The notes below the pieces were generated by a model. It did not search any database. It saw only the letters and a program-made list of their open reading frames with translations, and was not told the DNA's origin. The position numbers and the translations under genes were made by a program. A stretch of DNA of 64,000 nucleotides from Mailhella massiliensis (GTDB taxonomy: Bacteria; Desulfobacterota; Desulfovibrionia; Desulfovibrionales; Desulfovibrionaceae), in contig NZ_LT706951.1 in the NCBI RefSeq assembly GCF_900155525.1, positions 346,507 through 410,506 on the forward strand, in the 5' to 3' direction. Positions 41,315 to 50,942 of this stretch are shown in pieces. Each line of letters begins with the position of its first letter. Position 1 is the first letter of the stretch.

Positions 41315-42682
41315 TCAGAAGCCCGTGGCCACGGCAACGACCATGGTCACTACGGCAAGCGCCGTCCAGAACAGGAACAGGGGCAGCACCCAGCCTGCCC
41401 AGGTCCTGTAGTTGATGCCCGCTGCGGCGATGCAGGCCATCATGGTGCCGTTGGTGGGGAAGATGACGTTGGAAAGGCCGTCGCCCAGCTGGAACGCCAG
41501 TACGGCCGTCTGACGGGTCACATGAACCACGTCGGACAGCGGCGCCATGATGGGCATGACTACGGCGGCCTGTCCGGAACCCGAGGGCACGAAGAAGTTG
41601 AAGAGCAGGTTGAAAAGGAACATCACCGGAGCGACCATGGCGTTGTGCAGGCTGTCCAGCGCCATGGCCATGCCGTAGATGATGGAGTGGAGGATATGGC
41701 CTTCGCTCAGCACCACGGAAATGCCGGTGGCCAGACCGATGAGCATGGCGGAGAAGGTCATCTGTTTTGCGCCCTGCAGGAATCCGGCCACAAATCCGTT
41801 CATGCCCATGCCGGTGACCAGCGCGCAGAACATGGCGACCAGCATCATGATGCCCGCCATGTAGTTCATGCCCCAGTGCAGGGTGAGCGAACCCCATACA
41901 TATATGCCGAGGCCGACCGCAAGGCCGAGAAGGGCCAGGGCATGACGACCGTTGAAGGGAACGGCGGAATCTTCGGCTGCGGCCGGTTCCGCCTCGTCCA
42001 GCACGCCCGCATGGGGGTTCTGCCGGACCTTGTCGGCATAGCGCACGATGAAGGCCGCGGTGGGCAGGAAGAAGACCAGCCAGACCACGCAGCGGAAGCC
42101 GAAGCCGGAAAGCATGGGCAGCCCGGAAATCTGCTGCGCGATCTGCACCGTCATGGCGCATACGGGACTGGTGGCATAACCGCCGTAGGCGGCCAGAAAC
42201 ATGACGGCCACCCCCGTGACTCTGTCCGCACCGAGTTTGCGCGCAAGAATGACGCCTATGGGAATGGTGGCCACCACGGGGTTGGCCATGACCCCGGACG
42301 CGCCGAGAATGCTCATGATGAGTGCGAGGCAGGGCAGGATGAGGAAGGAACGGGTGCCGAGAGCACGCACAAGGCGGCTGATGAAGGCATCCACGGAGTT
42401 GCTCGCGATGAGCACCTGAAAATAGCCGCCTACCAGAAAAGTGAACACGATGATGGGCCCGGCCTTGACCATGCCCGCGAACACGGCGTCGACAAGGCCC
42501 CAAGGGGAAACGCCCTGCTGTTCGATGGCGTGATAGGTGACGGGATCGAGGAGTTTCGTTCCGGGAATGAGGTCGTACATCCCTGCCGGAATGACATGCG
42601 TCAGCACGGCGGCCAGAACCATCATGGCGAAAACGATGACGAGGGAATTGGGGAACTGGAATTTTTTAACCTGTGCGCTCAT
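41315..42682 (-). CDS. YfcC-family membrane carrier
   Basis: The 455-aa polytopic inner-membrane protein of the YfcC/DcuC-like group has MVLAAVLTHVIPAGMYDLIP near the start. Re-entrant-loop-type segments follow: FLVGGYFQVLIASNSVDAFI, ILGASGVMANPVVATIPIGV and NFFVPSGSGQAAVVMPIMA. Such carriers are assigned to dicarboxylates, amino acids or peptides without firm data. It is preceded by an M20 peptidase gene on the same strand (70-bp gap), suggesting that the peptidase product or substrate is what it carries. Confidence 0.85.
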   Translation of the reverse strand: MSAQVKKFQFPNSLVIVFAMMVLAAVLTHVIPAGMYDLIPGTKLLDPVTYHAIEQQGVSPWGLVDAVFAGMVKAGPIIVFTFLVGGYFQVLIASNSVDAFISRLVRALGTRSFLILPCLALIMSILGASGVMANPVVATIPIGVILARKLGADRVTGVAVMFLAAYGGYATSPVCAMTVQIAQQISGLPMLSGFGFRCVVWLVFFLPTAAFIVRYADKVRQNPHAGVLDEAEPAAAEDSAVPFNGRHALALLGLAVGLGIYVWGSLTLHWGMNYMAGIMMLVAMFCALVTGMGMNGFVAGFLQGAKQMTFSAMLIGLATGISVVLSEGHILHSIIYGMAMALDSLHNAMVAPVMFLFNLLFNFFVPSGSGQAAVVMPIMAPLSDVVHVTRQTAVLAFQLGDGLSNVIFPTNGTMMACIAAAGINYRTWAGWVLPLFLFWTALAVVTMVVAVATGF

Positions 42683-42752
42683 GGGAGGCCTTTGTTCTGA
42701 GTGTGGTGAAAAAGCACGGTCTGAAGTTTGCCGGATGCGGGCCGGGCAGGCG

Positions 42753-43931
42753 TCATGCCTCGTCGTCGGGCAGGGAAAGAATGGCCGTCACCAGCTTTCT
42801 GCACTGAGGCAGCAGAGAGGAGAGCAGCGCGTATTCTTCCTTCGTGTGGGCGTTGGCTCCGGCTATGCCCAGAGAACACAGTGTGGGCACGCCCATCTGG
42901 GTGACGAAGGCGCTGTCGGAACAGCCGCCTGCGGCAAGGGCCGTCGCAGGCCCGAAGCCGAGCATACGGGAAGCGTTGTCGTACACGGAAAGGAGTTTTG
43001 CCGTGCCGGGAGTCTCCTCCATGGCGGGGTAACGTCCGAGCAGGGAGAACGTGGCCGTCGTACCGGGCAGAGGCAGTTCTTCGCACAGCCTTTGCAGTTC
43101 GCGGAGGGCTTTTTCATAGTCGGCGTTGCTGTGATAGCGCAGCCCCAGAGAGATGTCGCAGGAATCGGCGATGACGTTGGCCCCCGTTCCGCCCGTGATT
43201 TTGCCGCAGTTGAACAGGTTGCCGGACAGATCGGTAAGCTGTTCGATGCGTTCCACAAGGCGTGCGGCCGTGCGTATGGCGCTGGCGCCTTTTTCCGGGT
43301 TTCGTCCGGCATGGGCGGCAATGCCCGTGACGTGAATGCGCAGAACGGCGCCGCCCCTGCGCCTGATGACGATTTCATTCGCCGGGGATCCGCTTTCGCA
43401 GTTGAAGGCAGCCGCGCAGTCTCTGCATTCTTCGGTGAAAAGCCGGCCGCCGAGACCTTCGGAGAGCATGTGCGCCGTTTCCTCATCGCTGGCGAGCACG
43501 AGCCTTATCTGCCGTTCCCTGTAGCCGCAGACAAGAAGAGCCTTGATGGCGAAGAGCGCGATGACGATGCCGCCCTTGCAGTCGTACACGCCGGGGCCGT
43601 AGAGGCGGTCGCCTTCCTGCCGGAAGAGCTCGGGCCAGCTCCCCGCAGGATGCACGGTGTCGAGGTGGGCGAGCAGGGCCACGGGCTTTTTCCCGGCAGG
43701 GGCGGTACGGGCCGCGAGCGCATCTCCGGCGTGGGCGTAATGCTCTTTGCGGCATGTCATGCCCATGGCGTCGCAATAGGTGTCGAGATGCCCGGCAAGG
43801 CGGCTCACCGCCTCCCTGTCGGAGGACGGGGTTTCCATTTCCACAAGGTTTTTCAGAAGCTGGAGCATCTCCGTCTGTCTGCCGTCGAGATATTCCATGG
43901 CCTTCTGCCACAGCGCGTCGTTTTTCATCAT
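42753..43931 (-). CDS. M20-family metallopeptidase (carboxypeptidase G2/ArgE-like)
   Basis: This 392-aa cytoplasmic peptidase has M20 zinc motifs (VALLAHLDTVHPAG, LYGPGVYDCKGGIVIAL and LVLASDEETAHML) and a dimerisation domain with VTGIAAHAGRNPEKGASAI. Family members hydrolyse C-terminal amino acids or acyl-amino acids. It is first in a two-gene unit with the YfcC-type carrier. A second in-frame ATG lies one codon downstream of the chosen start. Confidence 0.9.
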   Translation of the reverse strand: MMKNDALWQKAMEYLDGRQTEMLQLLKNLVEMETPSSDREAVSRLAGHLDTYCDAMGMTCRKEHYAHAGDALAARTAPAGKKPVALLAHLDTVHPAGSWPELFRQEGDRLYGPGVYDCKGGIVIALFAIKALLVCGYRERQIRLVLASDEETAHMLSEGLGGRLFTEECRDCAAAFNCESGSPANEIVIRRRGGAVLRIHVTGIAAHAGRNPEKGASAIRTAARLVERIEQLTDLSGNLFNCGKITGGTGANVIADSCDISLGLRYHSNADYEKALRELQRLCEELPLPGTTATFSLLGRYPAMEETPGTAKLLSVYDNASRMLGFGPATALAAGGCSDSAFVTQMGVPTLCSLGIAGANAHTKEEYALLSSLLPQCRKLVTAILSLPDDEA

Positions 43932-44390
43932 CCGTACTCTTTTGTTGCAGAAAAAAGATGTATCAGCGTATCCGTATCGGAAAAAATAGGCAAGAGTGCC
44001 TTTTCGTTCTTCGCAACTGCCCGGAGAAAAAAGAAAAAATATGATATGGAGGCAGGCGTTTCATGCCGTCGAACGCATTTTTTGGCATATGATTCTCATG
44101 TATCTGCATTGATACAGATACTTCTGCAGAAAAAGGAGTACGCTCTTCGCAATATACGTTACATCTTTGTACCGATACGTCTTTGTGCTGCGCAGAGACA
44201 GGGGAAACGCGCCCTTTCTCAGAAAGTACCTCCGACGTCCCGGCATCCGCCGGAATATTCCCCCGCCCCGTAGGGAAGGTTCCCGCCTGCGCCGTTGAGA
44301 AAGAGGCCCGGCGCAGAGACCGGGCAGATACCCTTCCAGGAAGAGGACTTCGGCGACGGCGCAGGAATCCTCTTCCCCGCTCAAGGAGCG
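43932..44390. other. Stretch of about 460 bp without a recognised gene
   Basis: No gene or clear structured element. The promoter of the M20-carrier unit is expected in the AT-richer part around 43935-44130. Confidence 0.5.
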
Positions 44391-44807
44391 TTACTTCTTC
44401 TTCAGCGTGGAAAGCATGTTCTGTATGGCGGCGGTATGCTTTCCCGTAGGATCGGTAACGGTGACGAGAAGGAACTCTCCGTCCTTGAGTGCGCAGAAGC
44501 AGGTGCTCTTCACCCCGTCGCGGGTAAAGCTGAAGGTATGCACGCCCTGATCGTCCGCCTGCGGCTCCGAGCCTCCCAGCTTCCGGGAAAACTCTCTGGT
44601 CACGACATCGAGGCTCTGTTTTTCCATCCGTTCCGCGGCGATGGAAATGGCCGCTTCATTTCCGGGGGCGGTAACGGCGACGACGCCGTTTTCTTCCATG
44701 GCGTTCCAGCCCTGGGGAATGTCGATGCTGAACTTGCTGAATTCCCGGGCGGAGGCGGTACCTATCATAAACAGAGTGAGAGTAAGCGCCAGAGCGATAT
44801 GCTTCAT
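44391..44807 (-). CDS. Small periplasmic protein of unknown function
   Basis: The 138-aa protein has a clear signal peptide (MKHIALALTLTLFMIGTASA). The compact mature domain begins REFSKFSIDIPQGWNAMEE and includes GVVAVTAPGNEAAISIAAER, a pattern seen in PsbP/DUF1795-like exported domains. AGGAG lies before the ATG at 44807. It stands alone. The family assignment is tentative. Confidence 0.7.
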   Translation of the reverse strand: MKHIALALTLTLFMIGTASAREFSKFSIDIPQGWNAMEENGVVAVTAPGNEAAISIAAERMEKQSLDVVTREFSRKLGGSEPQADDQGVHTFSFTRDGVKSTCFCALKDGEFLLVTVTDPTGKHTAAIQNMLSTLKKK

Positions 44808-44946
44808 ACTGAAATCTCCTTGAAGGTGCGTAACGGCGTGGTGCGGTATGCCGGTTCGCGCCACTACCTATAACGCAAAGGACGTACTTCTTACAATCCT
44901 TGCAGGGAGACGTCGTCCGCGGCCCGTTGCGGCACAGAATACAAAA

Positions 44947-45008
44947 GCGGCGCTTCCGGCCGTTCCGTGCGTTTTCAGAGGAAAAAGCGTGAAGGCCCGA
45001 AGCGCCGC
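44947..45008 (-). terminator. Probable terminator of the transporter-flavoprotein operon
   Basis: Fifteen-base arms (GCGGCGCTTCcGGCC type, one mismatch) around a 32-base loop, followed by TTTTGT on the minus strand, about 22 bp past the last stop. Confidence 0.55.
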
Positions 45009-45029
45009 CGGAGTTCATGGCGGAGATGT

Positions 45030-46127
45030 TCAGCGGATCAGGTACGGAATGCGCACATGCAGCGCCTGCGTGGGGCAGACCACTTCACAGGGCAGGCAGT
45101 ACCAGCAGGTCCTGTTCCGTTCGTAGGGACGGCCGCAGCCCAGGCAGCGGGAGGCTTCCTCACGGGCTTCCTCACCGGTATAGAGGTTCCCTGCGGGGGC
45201 CACGGGCGCGGTATCGGCGATTTCCCTGTCGCCGAGTCCGGCGAAGCGTTCCAGCCCGCGGGCCGTGCGTTCATCGAGTTCGTAATCGATGTCGAAGCCT
45301 TCCAGAAGGTTGCGCGCCGCGTGGGCGGCTTTTGCCGCGGCGGCCATGGCCTGAAGGGGAGTCAGGCTTTTCTGGTTCTTCACGCAGGTGCCCGCAGCGA
45401 AGAGATTATCCTTCACATGGCCGTTCTTGTCGGCGGGCAGCACCGCGCCCTTGCCGCAGGTGCAGAGCACGGCGTCGTATTCCGCACAGAGCGCATCCAG
45501 CTCCGCCTGACCTTTGGGGGAAGAGGTAAGGAAAAGAATCCCCGCGTCGCGCATCATGGTCAGGGTTTTTTTCATGACGTCGGCGGGAACGGCGGGCAGG
45601 GGAGCGGCCGCTCCCGCTTCCTCGGCGGGAACATGGGTGAGCGTCGTGCCCGCTTCGGGCGCAGCTTCGAATACGGTGACGCTTATGCCGCCCATGCGCA
45701 GATTCCAGGCCGCCTGAAGACCGGCGGGGCCGGAACCGATGACGGCGGCCTTTTTGGAGGAGACGGGGAGTCTGCGTGTTTCCGGGCCGTAGACGATGTC
45801 CGGCCGGGCGGCGACGAGATAGCGCAGAAGGTCGGCAAAGCGCAGAGAGCCTCCGGCCTGACCGCGGGAACAGGTTTTTTCCGCGTAGGGATCGCCCAGC
45901 ACGGAGAGTATGCCTGCAAAGGGCGTGGAGCGCCTGAGTTCACGGGCGGCGTCCTCTTCCTTGCCGGAGGCGAGGAGTCTGGCCACGCCCTGATAGTTCA
46001 CGCCCAGCGGGGAGGCCTGACGGCAGGGCGGCAGGGAAAGACGCAGGTTGTCCATGATGCAGCGGTCGACACAGTTGCCGCAGGCAAGGCAGAGCGTGGT
46101 GTCAATGGCGATATTGCTGTCGTTCAT
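45030..46127 (-). CDS. Fe-S/FAD pyridine-nucleotide-type oxidoreductase, partner of the flavoprotein
   Basis: The 365-aa protein has an N-terminal 4Fe-4S motif (CLACGNCVDRC, Cys 13, 16, 19, 23). A GltD-like dinucleotide fold follows (AAVIGSGPAGLQAAWNLRMG), then a shortened NAD domain. A C-terminal Cys cluster (CLGCGRPY..CWYCLPCEVVCP) may hold another Fe-S centre. It likely passes electrons from NAD(P)H or ferredoxin to the reductase encoded just upstream; their genes overlap by 3 bp. It is shorter than typical GltD proteins (about 450 aa). Confidence 0.75.
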   Translation of the reverse strand: MNDSNIAIDTTLCLACGNCVDRCIMDNLRLSLPPCRQASPLGVNYQGVARLLASGKEEDAARELRRSTPFAGILSVLGDPYAEKTCSRGQAGGSLRFADLLRYLVAARPDIVYGPETRRLPVSSKKAAVIGSGPAGLQAAWNLRMGGISVTVFEAAPEAGTTLTHVPAEEAGAAAPLPAVPADVMKKTLTMMRDAGILFLTSSPKGQAELDALCAEYDAVLCTCGKGAVLPADKNGHVKDNLFAAGTCVKNQKSLTPLQAMAAAAKAAHAARNLLEGFDIDYELDERTARGLERFAGLGDREIADTAPVAPAGNLYTGEEAREEASRCLGCGRPYERNRTCWYCLPCEVVCPTQALHVRIPYLIR

Positions 46128-47779
46128 CACAGGGAAACCTCCTCGCCCAGTTCGGAAATGCGGACTTTTTCCGCGTTCAGATGATTATCCTTCATTTTGA
46201 TGACCACATGGCAGAGCCAGTTGGCGTCGTCCTGCAGGGGGTAATCGCTGCGGCGGTGGCATTCGCCCCAGCGGCTTTCCTTGCGGAAGTCTCCGGCGAG
46301 CGCGGAGCAGTCGGCGCAGAGCAGGATGTTTTCCACTTCGTAAAGCTTGGAAAGCTCATGGCCGTTATGGATGGCCACATGCCTGAAGTCTTCGCGGAAG
46401 GTGTCGGACCAGTACTTCCACAGTTCGAACTTGTGGGAGTTCTTGGGTGCGACGAGGTAGTCGCCCACCACGCGGCGCACCTTGTGTTCCAGCTCGCGCA
46501 CGTCGATGTCGCGGTCTTTGGCGCTGAAGCGCTCCGCGAGTTCCTCACGTACGGCGGCGACGTCGTCTTCATGAATGTTCGTATCGGGGGCCTTTGCAAT
46601 GTATTCGGCGGCCTGTTCGGCGGCGATTTCACCGAAAATGAAGGCCCCGGTCAGGTGCTGCTTGGCCACGCTTGCCACGTCGCCCGCAGCGTAGAGGCCG
46701 GGCACCGCGGTTTCGGCACGTTCATTGACGCGGATGCCCGCCAGCCCGTGGCCGCCGCAGAGCAGGTATTCCGTGGGCCACAGTTCGATGTCCTGCTTGC
46801 GGAAATCGATATGTCTGCCGCCGAAGAAGCGTTCGTTCACCGGCCGTTCCGTGGTGAACAGGATGTGTTCGATTTCCCGGATTTTTTCTTCCGGCAGATG
46901 ACTGAGCTGGATGTGCACGGGGCCGCGGCCTTCGGTGAAGGCTTCGTTCATGGCGTTGATGTTGTTGACTTCGCCTTCCATGATGACGGTACCGTTGCAG
47001 TCCAGCACCTTGCCGCCGCGCGTGACGCAGATGGCGAGCAGGGGCATGTTGGAGTCCTTGATGAGCATGGTGCGCTGGGTGAACTCCATGCCCGTTACGC
47101 CGGCACCGGCGCGCAGGGCCATGGCGAAGCCGTCGCCGGTGTTGCCGGGGTAGTCGTACACGCCGTACAGGTAGCCGGAATTGGGGAGCGTGAGACGGCT
47201 GACGCCGCCGGAGGCGATGAGCACGGCCTTGGCGCGGCAGACCACAAGCTGGCCGGTGCGCACGTTCAGGCCCACGGCGCCGGCCACGCGGCCGTTGTCG
47301 GTGAGCAGACGCAGCGCCATGACGCGGTTGACGGGGCGCGCACCGAGGTCGAGGGCGCGCTGCACCAGCATGGATTTAAGCTCCGGTTCGTCCATGGCCG
47401 TCTGAAATTCGCCTTTCACATGGTATTTCAGGGTCTTGTACTGGCCGTTCTCATCCTTGGGGAAGGTGACGCCCCAGCTTTCCATTTCCTTGAGCAGGGC
47501 ATAGGAACGTTCGGCCATGACATAGCTCGGGCCTGCGTCCACAATGCCCGCCGCACCGGCGCGCACGGCTTCAAGGTAGAGTTCGGCCGTGGTCTTGCCC
47601 GGAATGGCGACGATGTTCAGCGCGTCCATGCCGCGGGCGATGGAACCGCCGTAGACGATGTCGCTTTTTTCAAAAATGGTCACGCGCAGATCGGGAGCGA
47701 CCTGAAGGGCGCGCATGGCCGCGATGCAGCCCGCGCTTCCGCCCCCGATGATGAGAAAATCACTTTCCAGTATCTGCAT
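46127..47779 (-). CDS. Fumarate-reductase/AprA-like FAD-binding subunit
   Basis: This 550-aa flavoprotein has an N-terminal FAD fold (FLIIGGGSAGCIAAMRAL, 8-25). YGGSIARGMDALNIVAIPG follows. The fumarate-reductase-type tail contains LLCGGHGLAGIRVNERAETA, the FAD-loop VPGLYAAGDVASVAKQHLTG, and RWGECHRRSDYPLQDDANWL. It resembles the flavoprotein subunits of fumarate and adenylylsulfate reductases. With an Fe-S partner and a tricarboxylate-type importer in the same operon, it may reduce or oxidise an imported carboxylic acid, as TcuA does with tricarballylate. The substrate is inferred only. Confidence 0.8.
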   Translation of the reverse strand: MQILESDFLIIGGGSAGCIAAMRALQVAPDLRVTIFEKSDIVYGGSIARGMDALNIVAIPGKTTAELYLEAVRAGAAGIVDAGPSYVMAERSYALLKEMESWGVTFPKDENGQYKTLKYHVKGEFQTAMDEPELKSMLVQRALDLGARPVNRVMALRLLTDNGRVAGAVGLNVRTGQLVVCRAKAVLIASGGVSRLTLPNSGYLYGVYDYPGNTGDGFAMALRAGAGVTGMEFTQRTMLIKDSNMPLLAICVTRGGKVLDCNGTVIMEGEVNNINAMNEAFTEGRGPVHIQLSHLPEEKIREIEHILFTTERPVNERFFGGRHIDFRKQDIELWPTEYLLCGGHGLAGIRVNERAETAVPGLYAAGDVASVAKQHLTGAFIFGEIAAEQAAEYIAKAPDTNIHEDDVAAVREELAERFSAKDRDIDVRELEHKVRRVVGDYLVAPKNSHKFELWKYWSDTFREDFRHVAIHNGHELSKLYEVENILLCADCSALAGDFRKESRWGECHRRSDYPLQDDANWLCHVVIKMKDNHLNAEKVRISELGEEVSL

Positions 47780-47792
47780 GGAATCCTCCTGG

Positions 47793-49307
47793 TTACTGCT
47801 TGGCGGTCTTGCGGCCGCGGGTGAGGCGTACGATGTAAAAGAGCGTGACGAACACGGTCATGGCGAAGAAGCAGCAGGCGATGGGCCTGTCGATGAAGAT
47901 GGTCCAGTCTCCCCGCGAGATGATGAGGCTCTGGCGTATCTTGTGTTCCAGCAGCGAGCCCAGGAAGAAGGCCACGATCATGGTGGGAAGGCTGAGCCTG
48001 AGTTTGGTGAACAGGTAGCCCACGAGGCCGAACACGAACATGACGCCCACGTCGAAGAGACTGGTGTTGTTCACATAGGAACCCAGGAAGGAAAAGATCA
48101 TGACGCAGCTGAACAGCACCGTCTTGGGAATGTTGGTCAGCTTGCGGGCGTAATGCACGAAGATACCGCCCACGATGAGCGTATAGAGGTTGCTGATGAG
48201 CAGCACGGCAAAGAGCGCGTACAGCATGGGGGCGTTGCTTTCCATGAACTGCGGACCGGGCACGAGGCCCTTGATCATGAAGCCGCCCAGAATGAGCGCC
48301 GCGGCCAGGTTGCCGGGGATGCCCAGGGTGAGCAGCGGCACGAGGTTGGGACCGTTGACGGCGTTGTTGCCCGCTTCGGAAGCGGCGATGCCTTCCAGCG
48401 CGCCGTTGCCGAACTTTTCCGGGTACGGGGATTTCTTCCTGCTCCAGATGTAGCTGAGGTAGGCCCCCACGGTGGTGCCGATACCGGGCACGATGCCCAC
48501 AAAGGAGCCGATGAGGGTGGAACGGGCTATGGTGGGCAGGCACAGCTTCATTTCCGAGGTGGTCAGGCGGTCGTCGTCGGTGCCGGGGCGGGAAAGGCGG
48601 ATTTCCTCCGCCTGACGGCGGTTGCGGTCCCTGTACCAGCGTTCCGCCTGCAGCAGCACTTCCGAAAAGGCCAGCAGGCCTATGGCCATGGGCATGATGC
48701 TGATGCCGTCGGCAAGTTCGATGAAGCCGAAGTTGAAACGGAGCGTGCCGGTTTCCGGGTCGCATCCCACGGTGGCGAGCAGCAGCCCTATGCCCGTGGA
48801 GATGAGGCCGCGGCAGGGGCTTCCCGAAGCGGCAAGGCTGATGATGATGAGCGAGAAGAAGAGAATCATGCTGTATTCCGGCGGGCCTATGTGCAGGGCC
48901 ACCATGGCCACGGGCGCGGCCAGGAAGATGAGCACGAGGTCGCTCGCGGTATCGGCCGTTACCGAGGCGAAGAGCGCGGTTTTCAGCGCCTTGCCGCTTT
49001 TTCCCTGCTTTGCCAGGGGGTAGCCGTCGAACGTGGTGATCATGGCCTGCGGCGTGCCGGGAATATTGAAGAGAATGGCGGGAATGGAGCCGCCGAAGTT
49101 TCCGCCCTTGGAAAGGCCCATGAGCATGGCGATGCTGGGAATGGGCCCGAGGTAGTAGGTGAAGGGCAGAAGCAGAACGATGGCCATGGTGTCGCTGAGT
49201 CCGGGGATGGCACCCATGATGATGCCGAAGGTCACACCGAACAGCGACCAGAAGAAGTTCTGCCAGTCCAGCACCATGCCGAGCGCTGTCATTAAACTTT
49301 CAAACAT
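47793..49307 (-). CDS. tctA: Tripartite tricarboxylate transporter, large permease TctA
   Basis: The 504-aa protein has about twelve helices and TctA motifs: GIIMGAIPGLSDTMAIVLLL, GGSIPAILFNIPGTPQAMIT and GIVPGIGTTVGAYLSYIWSR. Start chosen at MFESLMTALG; the frame is open 30 codons upstream without support. It works with TctB and the periplasmic TctC to import carboxylates using an ion gradient. The reductase gene follows 14 bp downstream. Confidence 0.95.
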   Translation of the reverse strand: MFESLMTALGMVLDWQNFFWSLFGVTFGIIMGAIPGLSDTMAIVLLLPFTYYLGPIPSIAMLMGLSKGGNFGGSIPAILFNIPGTPQAMITTFDGYPLAKQGKSGKALKTALFASVTADTASDLVLIFLAAPVAMVALHIGPPEYSMILFFSLIIISLAASGSPCRGLISTGIGLLLATVGCDPETGTLRFNFGFIELADGISIMPMAIGLLAFSEVLLQAERWYRDRNRRQAEEIRLSRPGTDDDRLTTSEMKLCLPTIARSTLIGSFVGIVPGIGTTVGAYLSYIWSRKKSPYPEKFGNGALEGIAASEAGNNAVNGPNLVPLLTLGIPGNLAAALILGGFMIKGLVPGPQFMESNAPMLYALFAVLLISNLYTLIVGGIFVHYARKLTNIPKTVLFSCVMIFSFLGSYVNNTSLFDVGVMFVFGLVGYLFTKLRLSLPTMIVAFFLGSLLEHKIRQSLIISRGDWTIFIDRPIACCFFAMTVFVTLFYIVRLTRGRKTAKQ

Positions 49308-49452
49308 AGAAGACGCCTTTTTGGAGGAACCTGAGGTCGTGATGATCGTGGAAACGCATGGCCGGAATCGGCGGCCCCTTTCGGGAGCCTGACGCATCCT
49401 CCGGCGGAGCGGCCTGAGCTTTTCCGCTTCCTGTCCGTGTTACGGGCAGGGG

Positions 49453-49884
49453 TCAGAAGAGCAGTCCCCGAGGCAGTTCAAACTGGAGAAAATGGACGAT
49501 GACGAGGTAAATGCCGCCGAGACATACGAGCGGCGTGAACAGAAAGACCTTCTTGCGCCGTTCCCCGAACAGCAGGAGCGAGCAGAGGATGAAAACGAAG
49601 CTCGGAACAAAGAATCCCAGCCTGGACAGGGATACGATGTAGACGAGGAAGAGCAGGATGGCAGGCACCGAGACGCGCAGGAATGCCGTGGGGTCGAAGG
49701 TCGGCGCGGGTTTTTCTCCCGGAGTGCGCAGCAGCATGATGAGGGAGGGCAGGGCGATGACCAGAACGGCCAGGCGCGGAACGAACGCTTCCTCTGGTCC
49801 TTCCGTCTGCGCGGGAATGATGACGAACCAGAGCAGCGCGCTGAAGACGAGAAAGCCGAGACCGGTGAGTCTGTCGGTATGCAT
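49453..49884 (-). CDS. tctB: Tripartite tricarboxylate transporter, small permease TctB
   Basis: The 143-aa protein has four transmembrane helices, as usual for TctB: LGFLVFSALLWFVIIPAQTE, then FVPRLAVLVIALPSLIMLL, IVSLSRLGFFVPSFVFILC and a last helix. It lies between tctC and tctA in the operon. TctB sequences vary widely, so position contributes to the call. Confidence 0.88.
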   Translation of the reverse strand: MHTDRLTGLGFLVFSALLWFVIIPAQTEGPEEAFVPRLAVLVIALPSLIMLLRTPGEKPAPTFDPTAFLRVSVPAILLFLVYIVSLSRLGFFVPSFVFILCSLLLFGERRKKVFLFTPLVCLGGIYLVIVHFLQFELPRGLLF

Positions 49885-49938
49885 GGGAACTCCGTGGCGG
49901 CTCTCCCGCAGGAGAGCCGCCTTTCTCTTGAGCAGCTT

Positions 49939-50898
49939 TTATTCGGCCTTCTTGTTGAATTCCAGCATGGCCGGGATAAGCTTCGTGGCTTCTTCACAGA
50001 AGGACTTGGTTTCCTGACCGTTCATGAACTTGGGGCTGAAGCCCGCTTTAAGCATGGCTTCCTGAAGTTCCGGGTCCTCAAGGGCGCGCTTGATGGCGTT
50101 TTCCCACGTCGCGCGGATTTCCTCAGGAGTCCCCTTGGGCAGAATGAAGGAGTAGGGAACCGAGGTGTAGAAGGGATGGCCGAGATCCGCATGGAGCTTC
50201 GGCAGATCCGGGAAGTCGGGCACTTCGCCGGTACCGAGGTTGAGCAGCACATTGAGGTCGCCCTTGCGCGCAGCCTGATAGCCTGCGGTGCCCACGCCGA
50301 GTTCACAGGCGTCGATATGTCCGCCGATGAGGTCGGCCGAGGCTTCGCCGCCGCTTTTGTACATGACGAAGTTGATGTCGAGCCCTTCCTTGACGGCCAC
50401 GGAGCGCAGAAGTTCCACGGCTTCCTGGGAAGCGCCGCTGCCGATGGAGACCTTGCCGGGGTTGGCCTTGATGTAGGCCTTGAATTCCTCCCAGTTCTTG
50501 TAGGGTCTGTCGGTGCGGGCAAGCAGAATGCGGTCGTTGATCATGTAGGTGCCAGCAAAACTCATGTTATTGAGATCGTAGGCTTTTTTTCTCAGAAAAA
50601 TAGAAGCGGAGAAGGCGGGCGTGGCAGGGGCGGCGATGGTGTATCCGTCGGGTTTTGCCTTCATCACATATTCAAAGCCGGGAACGCCTGCGCCGCCGCC
50701 CTTGTTGGTGATGACGAGAGGCTGCCCCAGAATGCTTTCCAGCTTCTTGGCAAGCATACGCACGCTGATGTCGCCGGTTCCTCCCGGGGCGTAGGCGACG
50801 ATGACATTGAGCGGTTTTTCGGGAAAGGCGGCCTGCGCCTGCCCCATGAAGAACAGGGAAACCGTACCGGCCAGCAGCGCTGACAGCAGCTTGTTCAT
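49939..50898 (-). CDS. tctC: Tripartite tricarboxylate transporter substrate-binding protein TctC
   Basis: This 319-aa periplasmic protein has a signal peptide (MNKLLSALLAGTVSLFFMGQ, cut near AQA) and the Bug/TctC family core: PLNVIVAYAPGGTGDISVRM, VITNKGGGAGVPGFEYVM and PDGYTIAAPATPAFS. A strong GGAGG site precedes the ATG. It starts 44 bp after the gntR-type gene, so both may be transcribed together from the operator-controlled promoter. Confidence 0.93.
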   Translation of the reverse strand: MNKLLSALLAGTVSLFFMGQAQAAFPEKPLNVIVAYAPGGTGDISVRMLAKKLESILGQPLVITNKGGGAGVPGFEYVMKAKPDGYTIAAPATPAFSASIFLRKKAYDLNNMSFAGTYMINDRILLARTDRPYKNWEEFKAYIKANPGKVSIGSGASQEAVELLRSVAVKEGLDINFVMYKSGGEASADLIGGHIDACELGVGTAGYQAARKGDLNVLLNLGTGEVPDFPDLPKLHADLGHPFYTSVPYSFILPKGTPEEIRATWENAIKRALEDPELQEAMLKAGFSPKFMNGQETKSFCEEATKLIPAMLEFNKKAE

Positions 50899-50942
50899 GA
50901 TATCCTCCCAACAACGGCTGAATTGAGGGCTTGCTCCCCCGG

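Noticed and set aside
46181..47824. Plus-strand frame of 547 codons antisense to the flavoprotein
   Set aside because: The minus strand has unmistakable FAD-binding motifs and an operon context.
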